Positions 20,531 through 32,049 of a stretch of 64,000 nt of DNA are shown here, one piece after another. Source of the stretch: Blastobasis lacticolella. Its lineage: Eukaryota; Arthropoda; Insecta; Lepidoptera; Blastobasidae. The first letter of the stretch is position 1. Every line of letters starts with the position of its first letter. A program made the position numbers and the translations under genes. The notes beneath the pieces were generated by a model. The model saw nothing but the letters and a program-made list of their open reading frames with translations, had not been told where the DNA came from and ran no database searches. The stretch is taken from contig LR990053.1 in NCBI GenBank assembly GCA_905147135.1, forward strand, positions 3,050,501 through 3,114,500, in the 5' to 3' direction.

Positions 20531-20774
20531 TTTTATACGATGAGTTGGCTGAAAAAGTAATGACACAAGAATGACACGGAGGGACTACCTAATATCCGTT
20601 CGTCGGGATAGGGTGCTGCTTGAGAATGCCGAAATTATAATACCACCAAAACAACTTATGTCAAATAAGGCAAAGTTATGGTTCAAAAAACTTAGTCTCA
20701 AAATTAGACCAAGTTATGGCCAATTTTCTGCCTTTCTTCGGCAATAACTTTAATGTTCCACTCTTTTTTGACTT

Positions 20775-20965
20775 GGAAAGGGGAGGTTATAGCCATAATC
20801 TCCACGCTTGGCAGGCAGGTTGGAGATCGCAGTGTTATAAATATAACAATGGAAAACGCTGCAGCCCATTTTCCAGCTTTGCCTTGAAAACATTAGTCGC
20901 CTTGTACGATCCCCATGAGTGTACAATAAGGGGTTGGCTATTCTACTCTGCCGTACAATTACCCA
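20775..20965 (-). repeat. Retroelement 3' region, family D
   Basis: Shares ATAATCTCCACGCTTGGCAG, GTTATAAATATAACAATGGA, AACATTAGTCGCCTTGTACG and TTCTACTCTGCCG with 23505, 24209 (opposite orientation) and 48668. The CAT-repeat 3' end is missing here. Confidence 0.7.
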
Positions 20966-22245
20966 AATAGCACGATATTACGGCCCCTGTTTTAGGCCGT
21001 TTTGTGTAAAAATGCACAATTTTCAGAATTTCTCCTTTACTTGTATTCTAAAGCCTGCTTGTAAACAAAATTTCTTATTTCTAATCCCACAGGAAGTGCC
21101 TCAGTCAGTCAGCAGTAAAATGAGCGATTTTCAAAATATAATACTTCAGCAACTACTTGATATAACTACCTCAAAATTTGAATACGTAATTAGAATACTT
21201 ATGTGCAATGATATGCAAAATATCAAATCATGATATGGAACGATTACGAAGATAAGATAGAGGATTAAATACGCTGAACCGTTTTGTGAAAATATACACA
21301 TTACGAGCAGTCATGACGGAACTTGGCCTGACGCACTGGCGTACGCCTCGATATCACATAAGAAAGAAATAGTTTTGGGAAAACGTAAAAGAAACAGCGG
21401 TTGGTTTAAAAAATACACATCAAACAGTGGACAGAAGAAACGGATAGTGCCACCAAATTATATGACCCGGTGGCCAAAACTAGAACTAGTGTCGCCATTT
21501 TGAAATGTCATTGGCATTGGCAACAGCAGCGACGCCGGTAAAGGGTCAGAAAGTGGCACAGTAAGATTGTCACTAGCCTATTGAATTGCAAAGTTACTTA
21601 ACGTAGACGAGAGATGGCGCTGCTAGTATATTAAATCGCGTTATTGACACTCCCCGTCGGAGTATATATAGGCGGTTCAAGTTCAGTTCTTTACAGCTAC
21701 GGCACCTCCACCAATGTAGTGCTTACTGTGCTTAGTGTATTTTTGAATTCGTATTGCTTTAACGGTTGGTATCTTTGTTGTGGGTACTAACCGGTGATAC
21801 GATTAAATAATTGAAGTTACAGATGAAGAGTAGGTTATCTTCCAAGCTACCTAAGCTCTGCTCCCGAATTCTATATTTGGAATCCAGGAAAGCTTAATTG
21901 AAGATATAGCACGTTAGTATAAGTATTCTGTTTATTCTGATATAGCCGTACTCTTGATGACCATCGCTAGGAAGGCTGATTCAGTATTTCATGTCGAGTC
22001 AGGCACTCTGTTTTTGAAAGCACTCGCCGCTAAGTTGCGCCTGGAGTCGTATACGCGTTTCCAGAAGCAGACGAAGTCCCACTTGCATCACCCCTCGGCA
22101 TGCCCGTGGGTAGGAAGCTTCGATAGAAGCACAGGGTATACAGAGGGGCAACGCCATACAACCGCGATTTCGTAGTGTACCTTCACTACTACAAGCGCGC
22201 GCGAGAGTACCTACGGCTGCGAGTTACGTACGAAATCAAAATCTA
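20966..22245. other. No assigned feature; TATA-like motif at 21663
   Basis: Mixed composition. TATATATA at 21663-21670 is followed by TCAGTT (Inr-like) at 21683-21688; spacing is shorter than usual for a TATA/Inr pair. No open frame with a recognisable motif follows. Confidence 0.35.
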
Positions 22246-22248
22246 TTT

Positions 22249-22670
22249 CAATTAGCAGTTTTCCAATAGGTATCTAAAGCATTCCTAACCACTCACTAGA
22301 TGGCGCCCCGACAATTTTGGTAATTGATAATCGCTTAAAATAGGTTCTTAGCAAACAGGATATAAACACTGGGTACGTTGTATTGGAAAATATTGTATTA
22401 GTCAATAGTTTTCAACCATTTTAGAGGTTATAATAATAATGCAACAAAGTGCCTACTTCTATAAATATTTCTTTTTACACTTCGTTCAACCTTTAACAGT
22501 TATGTTTATATTAATAAACATTTTATTTTTAAGTTCAGTATTAGTTGGCTGCATGAAATCACTGCCACCATCATACAGATTAAAAAAAGATTACCAAAAT
22601 TGTAGGAGCACCATCTATTGATGCTTTTTAAAACCATTTACCAATACCTACTGGAAAACTCCACATTAAG
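22249..22670 (+). mobile_element. 420-bp inverted-repeat element, copy A
   Basis: The ends are inverted repeats of about 70-90 bases built from CAGTTTTCCAATAGGTAT, AGATGGCGCCCC and CAATTTTGGTAAT on the left, and their complements on the right. The interior is nearly the same as 37041-37460 read in reverse. A 60-codon open frame inside is not supported as a gene (see findings). It looks like a non-autonomous DNA element; its superfamily is unknown. Confidence 0.7.
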
Positions 22671-23066
22671 TTCTAAAACGAAATTCTGTCGGTTCGACAA
22701 AAAGCTGATGAACGTTTTATTTAATTAAACGTGTCCTGAACCAACCCTAACATAATAGGTAAATTTTTCCGGCTCTTCAATCGATGACACTCTTTACGAT
22801 TTTACAGTGTTCTGTGATAGAAGTGTGTAACGCCTTTGCAATATCTAGAAGCAGCTAACTTTCCAATCTTTTTGAGGGTAACCAGAGGCTAAAACTTCCT
22901 TTTTACTATCAACGGCAGTTGCCTATCGGTCATGTATACTAGAAGCTCACTGGCACAGCGACCATTGTGGAAACCGTCTTAGGTCGCTAATCAGCTTGTG
23001 TTTCTCTGAACAACTGACAAACTAGGTTTACATATCAGATATAGATTCAGGTGGTTCAGTTCGAAA

Positions 23067-23320
23067 ACCTGAGTGGTTCAGTTGGTTAACGTCTACCACG
23101 CAGAGGGGGTTGATTCCCGGCTGAGCAGAAATTGATGTGATGAATTTTAATTTCTGTTACGAGTCTGGGTGTAGTATCTATGTATAATAAGTATGTATTA
23201 AGAAAAGTATATATGTAGCAAATCAGTTATCTTACACCTATAACACAAGCTTTGCTTACTTAGGAGCTAGATGGTGCTGTGTAAATTTGCCCAATCATAT
23301 TTTTAATTTTTTTAAAGGTG
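23067..23320 (+). mobile_element. SINE C copy
   Basis: The tRNA-like head is GAGTGGTTCAGTTGGTTAAC with a box-B region GGTTGATTCCCGGC, followed by GAGCAGAAATTGATGTGATG, TTTCTGTTACGAGTCTGGG, the ATAATAAGTATGTATT segment and the 3' end AGCTAGATGGTGCTGTGT, then an AT-rich tail. It is uninterrupted, so it serves as the reference for the copies split by insertions at 8403/13090 and 63419. It would be transcribed by RNA polymerase III. It is too diverged from a tRNA in the anticodon half to be a tRNA gene. Confidence 0.75.
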
Positions 23321-23504
23321 GGATGGCAGTCAAATAAATAGATAGTCTAATAAAAAAAAAGCAACTAAGACACCCACTATTAGGTATCTATCAAAGAAAT
23401 TCACATGAACGCGAATGCCGTTGCAAATTTTGGAAGATTTATCTGGGGTCTAATTTTCCACTCTTTGACTCTCTTCCTAGAGACGAAAATGGAAGGACTG
23501 TCTT

Positions 23505-23645
23505 TTATCACAATACAGCCCATAACAGTCCACTGCAGGACTTATGGCCTCTTGCACGAGAGGGGGTGTTATTATCATAATCTCCACGCTTGGCAGGCGG
23601 CTTGGAGATCGCAGTGTTATAAATATAACAATGGAAAACGTGCAT
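23505..23645 (-). repeat. Family D 3' end
   Basis: ACAGCCCATAACAGTCCACT, GGACTTATGGCCTCTTGCAC and ATAATCTCCACGCTTGGCAG followed by the GTTATAAATATAACAATGGA block. It is the minus-strand orientation of the copy at 24209-24435, with its 3' end at low coordinates. Confidence 0.7.
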
Positions 23646-24075
23646 CACATTAAACTTACCAGTTCATACAGCCTTGGTGTAGTTGTTTTCTTTTTTTTGG
23701 CGTATGATCCAAACAAATCCTTTATTACAGCATAAAGTAAAAAACTTTTTTTTGTGCTTCGATGTTATATCTAATGAAAACCAGATTGCCTTCATAGTAA
23801 ACTCTATTCGGTAAGAACTTCCAACAACTATTTATAATCATTAACTGTACCAAGTTGATACACGGTTGTGCAAATACTAAACAGATTAAATTTAGTGCAC
23901 AATCTAGACAAGGTAGTTTGACTAACAAATTAGTTAGGCTTGAGCGGATTAGTTTCAATTAATTCTGTTAATAGTACCTGCTAGTATTGTGATTCGGTTA
24001 CTCAACAAGTTATCGAAGATTATACAAGACAGTGTAGTTAGTCTTAGGCCGAATTCGCAAATTTGCCCTAATATA

Positions 24076-24205
24076 TTATATATATATATATATAATAATG
24101 TACTGTATAATTATGTCATGTTTGTGTACAATAAAGAATAAAGACAGATGATCCAATCGAAAGACAGATATAATATATATTATATATAATATATTATATA
24201 TATAT
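24076..24205. repeat. TA-rich low-complexity palindromic tract
   Basis: Two (TA)n/ATATTATATA tracts, at 24076-24102 and 24170-24205, flank a short non-repetitive centre. Each can fold on itself or with the other. Confidence 0.7.
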
Positions 24206-24208
24206 AGG

Positions 24209-24435
24209 CCGTGTGGTGTCCGGCAGAGTAAAATAGCACCAACCCCTTACATTTGTGGGTGTCGTACAAGGCAACAAATGTTTTCGAGACAAGAGATCTC
24301 TCAAAGAGTCTCCATAGGCTGGAAAATGGACAGCAGCTTTTTTCATGATTATATTTATATTACTGCGATCTCCTACCCGCCTGCCAAGCGTGGAGAGGCA
24401 CTAAGTCCTGCAGTGGACTGTTATGGGCTGTGATG
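24209..24435 (+). repeat. Family D 3' region, plus strand
   Basis: GGCCGTGTGGTGTCCGGCAG, GTCGTACAAGGCAACAAATG, the CATAGGCTGGAAAATGGACA block, CCTGCCAAGCGTGGAGA and the terminal CAGTGGACTGTTATGGGC with GTGATGATGA. The ATG-triplet end suggests RTE-type priming, but no coding part is present. Confidence 0.7.
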
Positions 24436-24439
24436 ATGA

Positions 24440-25710
24440 CCATGGGGGTTAAAGTCAAGTCCTTTGGGCATAAAGGACAGCTGATTCTGTCTTCTTTTAG
24501 CAAACTGATTTTAGCTAAAGTACCAATTGCCGTGAATGTTGCTATAGTGGCAAAGGAAAGTTTTCTGGAAGTGTGCCCATATGCTCTTGTTCTGTACAGA
24601 ATTAACTTCGAAGAACGATAGCTTGATGAAAAGGCTGTTCACTTGCCCGGTGTGTAGCGTCTTGCCGCGTCGCTCCCGTCGCGGAAGCGAATTCGCGCCA
24701 CCTGCGCATTGTGCAGCCTTGTTCCGACGTTCGTGGCAGTCGCCAACAGAATGGACTAACTAATCAAATCAATAAAAGGGTTTATATTATTTGGTGGAAA
24801 AAATTAAACAAGAATTTCCTACGAAATATTAATAAATTTAATGCACGAACAATAAAAAACAAAAAAAGAAATAATATACTGTATTTTTTTTAATCCTTAT
24901 AAGTACCTAAAAACTTCTAACCCAACTGCTACAATTATGTGAAATGACCACATAATAAAAGAGGTCCGGACAACTCAGCCTATATGACTAATAACGTTGA
25001 GCGCTAAGTCATTGGAAATAATTTTTCATTTTATACAACTTTTACTGTGCTATAAGTATAGGTGCTACATAGATGAATACTACTAAATTGTTCTATTGTA
25101 CCCTGTAGCAAAAATAAAATAACTCCTCATTTCTCAACAAAATCGTTGCACAAATATTTTTGTTATTTTGCGCGGTCGGCCTGGGTTAGGAATCAAATAT
25201 TTTCATAAAATTTGTGATGTTTAAGAAAAAGGTACACTAGGGCACTTTTTGTCGGTATATTTATTTTGTTAGCTTCTTCAAGAATCGAAAGCTAAATTGC
25301 TTTAGGTTATTTGTACAGAGTAAGAGCTGCTTTATTACGTCTGTTTCAATGACTTACCTTGATATGTTCAAGTAATTACTTATTTTCCTTACCTCTTCTG
25401 ACCTCAATTTGTACAGTTAAAAATTATTCTTATTCTATAATTTTAGATTTTTAAGATTTCTGTAAAACCGTGTCAAAAGAAAAACGTGCTCATGGTAAAT
25501 TTTCATACAATCGAAATAATATGGACACCTTGGATTGTCCCCCTGCGAACTCTCTGAGTGCAATTTGATTATGCATATCTAGAGCATGGATGGAGGAGGT
25601 ATAGAGTTCCTAAGGTACCCAACCTATTTAAAAATTCACCACAGACACCACAGCAGGAAAGTTTGCGTCAGAATTGCGATTCCATACAACCGGTTAGGTA
25701 GCTTAGGTTA
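24440..25710. other. No recognisable feature
   Basis: AT-rich, with A-runs near 24855-24900. Short open frames here show no motif. Confidence 0.45.
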
Positions 25711-25712
25711 GG

Positions 25713-26455
25713 TTAATGGGCTTCTTTTTGCGCACTTGAACTCAAACTTGGAGAAGTCCCCCAGAAGTCCAGCAGTCTCGTCGGACGGTCGCAGATCTCT
25801 CGGAGGGAACCCGTTCCTAATGTGACTTTTACCCTGTGGTCATTTAGTCCCCCACACTCCAGGACCACATGGGCTGCTGTTTCCTCGTCCACTAGGCATC
25901 CCCTGCACAAGGGGCTGTCTGTAGCTCCTATCGTGAACAGTAGTTTGTTCAGGGGGAGGTGTCCTGTTATTGTACCAACTACTGTTCTGAGTTCTGTCCG
26001 TTTGAGATCTAGCAGTTTATTAGTTGGTCTTGGTGATCGTTCGGTTACCACCAACTTCGGCTGTCTACATCTTATTTTGTTTTGCCAACGCTTATTGTGC
26101 TGGTCCGTCGTGTGTTTGCTCACCCATGCTCGCAGTGTGTTAAAAGAGAGGGGTAAGGACGGAGGAGGACCAGCAATTTCCATACCTGATCCCTTTCTTG
26201 CTAGCTCATCGGCGGCATCGTTCCCCATCAAATTGCTATGACCCTTGATCTATTGTATCGTAACCCTGTTTGTCAGGGAGATATCCTCCAGTGCCTGGTG
26301 GCACTCCAGGATTAGGGCAGAGTTTATGCTGTTCTTTTCCAATGCCTTTAAGGCCGACATGCTGTCCGATAAAATTCGGATGCCTTGGTCGCTTATACCA
26401 AGTCTCTTTACTCGCATGGTGGCCTGTGTGATTGCCACACACTCGCATTGGAACT
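25713..26455 (-). pseudogene. LINE ORF2 C-terminus with RNase H domain, broken
   Basis: The minus-strand frame carries an RNase H domain: SDSMSALKAL (catalytic Asp), a position normally Trp of the WxxGHS box changed to TAG at 26250-26252, then GHS, and GNDAADELARKG (last catalytic Asp). After a linker the C-terminus has CRGC-x8-H-x4-C, the Cys-His box (zinc-knuckle-like) typical of I/LOA/R1-group LINE proteins. The frame is otherwise continuous over more than 200 codons. The endonuclease and RT parts are missing, so this is a truncated element. The stop codon and the Pro-to-Lys change next to it mark it as dead. Confidence 0.8.
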
Positions 26456-26584
26456 ATGTTATATGTATGGTACTATGTTCCCCTAATGGTATGGAACTCC
26501 TAATATCAGTCTTGCACTGTGCGTCATACGTGTCAGTCGTGTTTTGTCGATTAAGTAATATTTATTTAATGATTATTTGAAAGA

Positions 26585-27530
26585 GAAGATGGTGTCTCGT
26601 AGACGTGACGGGACACCAAGAAGTTTGCAGGACATCATCACGGTGCTTAAGGAGGCTGACCCACGTTCGTGGCTTGGGATTTAAATAAGGTCCCGCCGGT
26701 CACGTTTGATCACGTCGATGTTACCAGGCTGCTGAAAGACATCCTGCTCCTGAAAGCTGGTCTGGCAGAAGTGGAAGCCAAGTTCGCGAAAAGATCACGT
26801 ACCGCCAGAACTACCCCAGAGATATAGGTCCCTTTTTGTAGAGAGTGTCGGGCCGGAACTGTTCAGGTCAGCACTAACGCGACTACCGCAGTTGATACCG
26901 GTGACCTAGCCTAGCGGCCCTCTTACGGGATGCCTCAGCCGATTGATCATAAGGGGCTAGCCTACAACCGCCTGTTTAAGGAAAAATCCAGGCCGAAGAG
27001 GATTGTTGCGTTTGGGCGGGCACTAAAACCAACGACCAGCCTACCTAACTCTCAGCCTCTAGGATCCCTTTATCCCTCCATACGGGTCTCCACGCACGGC
27101 ACAAACACGTGAGTGGCACAAGTTGCCCTACCTGCTGTCTAGTTGGATGACGCGACAGAAGGCCCCCGACTGTTATGCCACATGCCAGTCAGGGTAAAGA
27201 CGTGTTGGAGGGGGGACCGGTTATGGCGCCGGTTGTTTGCCTTCGCCACATCACATGTCCGCTACTACGGCTCCGAGCGGAGTTTGAATCTCCAAGTGTG
27301 GACTCGTTATGAGCCGCAGCATTACCAGCATTACGCGGACGTCAAGTTAGGACTTGATGTTAGGTGCCATTGCCCAGGTCCACTTCCCGGGCATGCACTG
27401 GGTAAGATGCTGTTTCCTGGTGCTTTCTGGTGGCTCTCCCCCCAGTTTGATTACCACCCCAGGGCCCAAACTATCGCTCTCACCCCATACAACCGGTGTA
27501 TGAAATCGAAGTTCCGAAACTAATACAGAT
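26585..27530 (+). other. GC-richer block with coding-like fragments, origin unknown
   Basis: Base composition rises clearly against the AT-rich neighbours. A plus-strand frame at 26678-26827 reads DLNKVPPVTFDHVDVTRLLK followed by a leucine/lysine helix and stops. A second frame, 27143-27523 (126 codons), is rich in Tyr, His and Trp. Neither has a domain I can name with certainty; both look like pieces of mobile-element or gene exons. Several short frames are broken by stops. I do not assign a function. Confidence 0.35.
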
Positions 27531-28920
27531 CATTGAAGCTGTAGACATTAGCACTGAACTGTAAGTAAGAGGCGATCACAATAGATTAGTAATGGTCGCA
27601 GTGATACTTGGACTGAAAAAGCCTTGGAAAGACCACTTTTAAAATGAAAAAGGCACTATCACCATCTCTCTACTGTAGGCCTACTGGAAAGAATTTATTT
27701 ATAGAAATAAGTAAGCCTGTTGTGTCTTCTATACTTACGCGATTTTTTTCTGTATGTTGTGTACAAAAAATAATTAAATAAATAAGGCACAAAAAGAACA
27801 CGTTCCTTCGATATTGCTGGATAAGCTATCCTGTCTAGTATCAAACATCCGACGTTTCCAATCATCTTACTAGACGTTGCGACGCTTTGTCACTTACATA
27901 GTGTTTGTAAGGAACTATGAATGTTGTTACCAGCAGCAGTATTACACTGAGCGGCCGGGGAATTGCAACGAATATTCTTTTTGAAAATACAACCCGAGGC
28001 TCGAGTGCAAAGTGAGTGAAATACTGCGAATAAACTCTCGCAGTTAAACGCCAGCTTCAGGGGAGTGTATACTGTCCGCTTTTCGCCGGCGATTTTTTTA
28101 TCCTTTATTTTACAGTTTACTGTACATACCAAAGTAACGAGAGCGCCCAAGAGAATTTTGTATTTAGGTTATGGCGTCTCTGTCATTATATTTATAATTT
28201 ATTTATCTGTTATTCGCTATGTCAAGGGGTCGTTTTTGTTGGCTGAATTTAGTTCAATTTTCAGCCGCGAGAAAAGTTACCTTGCACGTACTCTACACGC
28301 CCTAAATTTGACACACTGTGTAAGGTACGAGGCACTTCCAAGGCTCTCCACAACGGAGTAATAATTCGCACAAAGTATCGAATTCCACGAATTTGAAAAT
28401 GAAAATGGAAAACCGTAATAATTTTGTTGAATTAGGATTACGTCAAATAATCTCTTTTCTTCTCTCTCTGGCGAGCGTCCGGGTACTGAGTACCGAAACG
28501 CACCAGACAATGACAAGTGCAGAGTCTTCCTTACGCGCTTTCTCTCTTATATTTCTATAAACACATAATTCTTTGTTAAGAAAACTGGGCGAGTGTTTTG
28601 TTTGGAGCTTTTTTCAGTTTGCGCCCAAAGCGGTGACTTCTGCTAAATTAGAATTGAGTGAATGGTAAGCAGCGACACTTTGTCCCGGCCCGTTTACAAC
28701 TTTATTAAGCTTTTACAGCGGAAAGTTTATGAGCTACGACTACTTCTTGATACTGCAGCACTTTGCAAGCTTGTCGCAATCATTTTTATACTTTCTACAA
28801 TTTATTTATTTATTCGTATGGCACCAACAGCCGAGCCGCCAATTATAACCTAGGTTATTTTCTAATTATAAAGATATTGTAGATATACAAGCCAACTTTT
28901 AGTTATAAGTTAAAGCTATC
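27531..28920. other. No recognisable feature
   Basis: Back to AT-rich composition. Overlapping open frames near 28065-28360 show no motif. Confidence 0.4.
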
Positions 28921-28924
28921 AATT

Positions 28925-29115
28925 GGTTACATATTCATCATCATTATCATTATCATATCAACCAGAAGACGCCCACTGCTGGCCTAAGGCCTATGCCCCC
29001 CAGAGATCTCCACAAAAGCCGGTCCTGTGCCTACCGTATCTAGCTGGTACCTGCGATCTTTACCAGGTCTTCGGTCCACCTTATAGGAGGCCTACCCACG
29101 CTGCGTCACATATTA
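28925..29115 (-). pseudogene. RTE-type LINE C-terminus and 3' end
   Basis: Minus-strand translation includes RSVGRPPIRWTEDLVKIAGT, the well-known RTE C-terminal GRPPxRWxDD motif, then a stop, a remnant QDRLLWRSLGG, and the CATCAT-rich 3' terminus at 28936-28960. The protein part is cut by stops and the 5' end is missing. Confidence 0.75.
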
Positions 29116-29436
29116 TGATGTTGAAAATGTTGAGATAAACTCCGTGAAGATCTCTTAATCAGCGTAACTATATACCATTATATGTATAAATCATCAAAAA
29201 GGTTTGCGCATTTATTACAATATTTAAATTACAAAATGTTGTATTGTGCCGCATGGATTGCTGCTAAAGCTAATGTAGGTACCAATCGGTTACATATTAT
29301 TATGTTGAGATAAACTCTAAGGATCCAAAAATGTATCACGTATCAGCAGTGCAACACTGTAGTATATGTTACCAAGACATGACAACACAACATAAACACT
29401 GTAGGAGGCGCCTGCACTATCGGACTGTACTTACTA

Positions 29437-29565
29437 CAATGGCTTTCCAGCTTCGGGCGTGGGCGACGGTTCATGCTCTGACTCCAAATCCATGAATGCA
29501 CGAACTCGTAGGGCCAATGTAATCTCCAATGCTTTTTCTACTGCATATTTTATAAATAATTTATT
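29437..29565 (-). other. Coding-like patch, unrecognised
   Basis: A minus-strand frame ends EHEPSPTPEAGKPL-stop after a helix-like EKALEITLALRVRAFMDLES. It is preceded by ATATGCAG, a possible splice acceptor. Charged residues and Pro/Glu richness resemble a real protein tail, but no family is recognised and no neighbouring exon is visible. It could be a host terminal exon or chance. Confidence 0.2.
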
Positions 29566-30149
29566 ACTTTCACAATTTCTTAAACTTACGCTACTACAAT
29601 TATGGAAACCAAAGAGGTTTGTGTCTGTAATATAGTAAGCGAGTCTTGTGTTAATTAAGTAAGTCATGTATTATGTATCGTGGCAACTTTTTATCTTAGG
29701 TGTTAACAGATGTTTGTCTTTGGGTAAAACTAACGCAATATGTAAATAGTAAAATACAGTATTATAATTGCATTATTTTGTTATAATAGGTTAATTCCTA
29801 AGTTGAGAGCCTGGTGACTGCATTTCCAATCATACTTTTAGTCTTTCGAGTTTTTGGGCGAAGTTTACTTTTAGTTTGTTCTTCATATTTTGATCTGTAA
29901 TTGAGTGAACTAAATCGGAGGGTAGGTTGTTTATTAAACAATTAATTAAAGTTACCCAGTGCCTTGGCTATGCATTTCTCTGGCACACGTCAACGAGTAT
30001 CGGAAAAAACTATGTCTGAAATCGAATCAAAACACCGCGTAGGGGTCACAGCAATTTGGTCCTGTTCAACCCTAAAAAGATACAAACTAAATATTTTTGT
30101 ATATTTTTAGGGTTAGGAGATAAATTGTCCTTTCATCGCGTCTCCTTTA

Positions 30150-30640
30150 TTTTTCCTGCTAAGACGGATAACGGAGTTCTTGGCCTCGACATATCGAGTG
30201 ACGTTCCAGTATGCGGTCAACTAGAGGATAAAGTCAAGCTGGCATCTAAAAATTGTTTGTTAAGCATTCTCGCTCTAGCAGCCGATATTTCACGGACTAT
30301 CACATCGCCTGCAGCTTTTTTACAGCAGTGGACATTTTGATACAGTGGACTTTTTGATAAAGTGGACGCTCTTATACAGTAAATATTCAGAAACAGAGGC
30401 CGTTTTGATTTCTAGTGGGTCACATGAACCTACAGGGCAAGACGCCAGAAGTCAGGTCGCACACGCTATAGGTTCTCATATCTGGACCGGGGTACCTCAA
30501 TATCAGCTTCTTTCCTTTTATCGTAATCAACTTCTGGTGATATCCGTATCACATGTATGAGTGGCGCTCGAACACCATCTGTGTCAAGAAACTTCCTGCC
30601 GCGTACAATCATTTTATCTCTTTGGGATCTTGGGACAGTT
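30150..30640 (+). pseudogene. Degenerate LINE ORF2 fragment, same family as 2690
   Basis: Across three frames the plus strand encodes VLGLDISSDV, EDKVKLASKN, then (frame changed) SHIWTGVPQYQLL, matching blocks in the intact fragment at 2690-3370 and in the order expected. Frameshifts and deletions separate the blocks, so the copy is old. Confidence 0.65.
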
Positions 30641-30835
30641 ACTATACTATGGATATTTGCAATACCAGGGGTATCACTACCGTGTTGCTGAATATGTAAA
30701 ACCTATTCATCTCTTTCTTGAAGAACTGCAACCTCAACCCCCAATCCCCAATTCCAACCTCATTATAATAAAACAAAATGGTAATCATTCTAATCATTCT
30801 TAACCTTAAGTTTAACTAAATAAATATGCTTGGAC

Positions 30836-30895
30836 AATTCACACAGCGCCATCTAGCCCCAAAGTAAGCAAAGCTTGGTGTTAGATAACTGATAA
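30836..30895 (-). repeat. SINE C 3' end
   Basis: CAATTCACACAGCGCCATCT then AGTAAGCAAAGCTTGGTGTT and GATAACTGATAAAGTAC match in reverse the 3' third of SINE C. The head is missing (5' truncation). Confidence 0.7.
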
Positions 30896-31508
30896 AGTAC
30901 TTACATTTATATTTTTTTAAATATATAATTATTATACATAATTTAGTAAATAATTGGAGTAGTACATTTAGTATCAGGCTACTACATAAAAATAATATTA
31001 AAATTAAAGGGTATAAACACTGTTCTCAGTTCTCGAACAACAAAGATCTACATTGTAGTGAAATCCAGAAACTCTCTTTCGTGTTGTAACAACGTATTCA
31101 AATGGAGATGTAACTATGATATAGACGAGTAAAATAGAATAACTCTGAGGCGCCACTATGTCACGTTACAGGGATGGAATGAGGTGCAAATGAAGACTGC
31201 ATGATGATACTAGGCTACTGTATTTTTAAGTATGAAATTGCCGTTTATATGACATATTCATATTCATATATTTATTCTTAAAAAATAACATATATATGTC
31301 ATTTTTATAGTAATATCAATTAGATAATATATTGCTATAATGTTTGTCTATTATTATAATTAATTTTAATGTCATATATCGTCTCGTTTAATTACATTAA
31401 ATTCGATTCGATTTAGTTATATACAATTTTATCACTCGATTACATATAAATATGTCAACGCATTTCAATTAAAAAAGTAAATAAAGTTAAGAAGTCGAAA
31501 CCAAGGTT

Positions 31509-31800
31509 TCATGACTGGGTCAACGATTTTATGTTTGTAAAGAACTCAGTAATTGAGTATGGTGCCATATCAATCTGTAGACGTTTGAGTTTCTTCGCGA
31601 ATACCTTGTCCGAGATGGCATCCTTTATGTCACTGGGTAAGGAGTTATAGACCTTAGGACCTATAACATGCAGGGAAGTATTTGTTTTGGTTAACCGCCT
31701 TGGGGGAACAAACGAGTGGTGGCGATACCGTGTGTTAAAATTATGCTGTGGACCGTTTGTAGGGTATGCAGTTATGTTTTTTCTGACTAGGTTAGCGATC
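31509..31800 (-). pseudogene. LINE ORF2 C-terminal fragment
   Basis: The open minus-strand frame ends in TGA at 31509-31511. It contains ITAYPTNGPQHN, RYRHHSFVPPRRLTKTNTSL, GPKVYNSLPSDIKD and a basic tail. The KVYNSLP block is the counterpart of the WNxLP motif of Jockey/CR1-group LINEs. It is a different family from those at 334, 2690 and 19320. Upstream of 31800 the frame closes, so only the C-terminus survives. Confidence 0.7.
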
Positions 31801-32049
31801 TAGTAGATGTAAACACTGGGAAGGGTGAGAGATTCTTTAGGGTTCTAAACAAGTAATGCGCTGGATGGAGACAACTGAGTTTTAGAAAAATTCTGATTAT
31901 TGGCGGTTTTAGATTCTGATGCGGCTTTGCACACATTTTAGTCTTCCTTGTTAATCTGAATTGCAAAGGTTCAATCGAGGAAACTAAATGTATAGCTGTC
32001 GTCGACTTCTTAATTTTTTGGGTTATTACGAGATACATCGCAAAATGAT

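Noticed and set aside
24076..24205. TA-rich palindrome as an origin or regulatory site
   Set aside because: Simple (TA)n expansion explains it; nothing nearby gives it a specific role.
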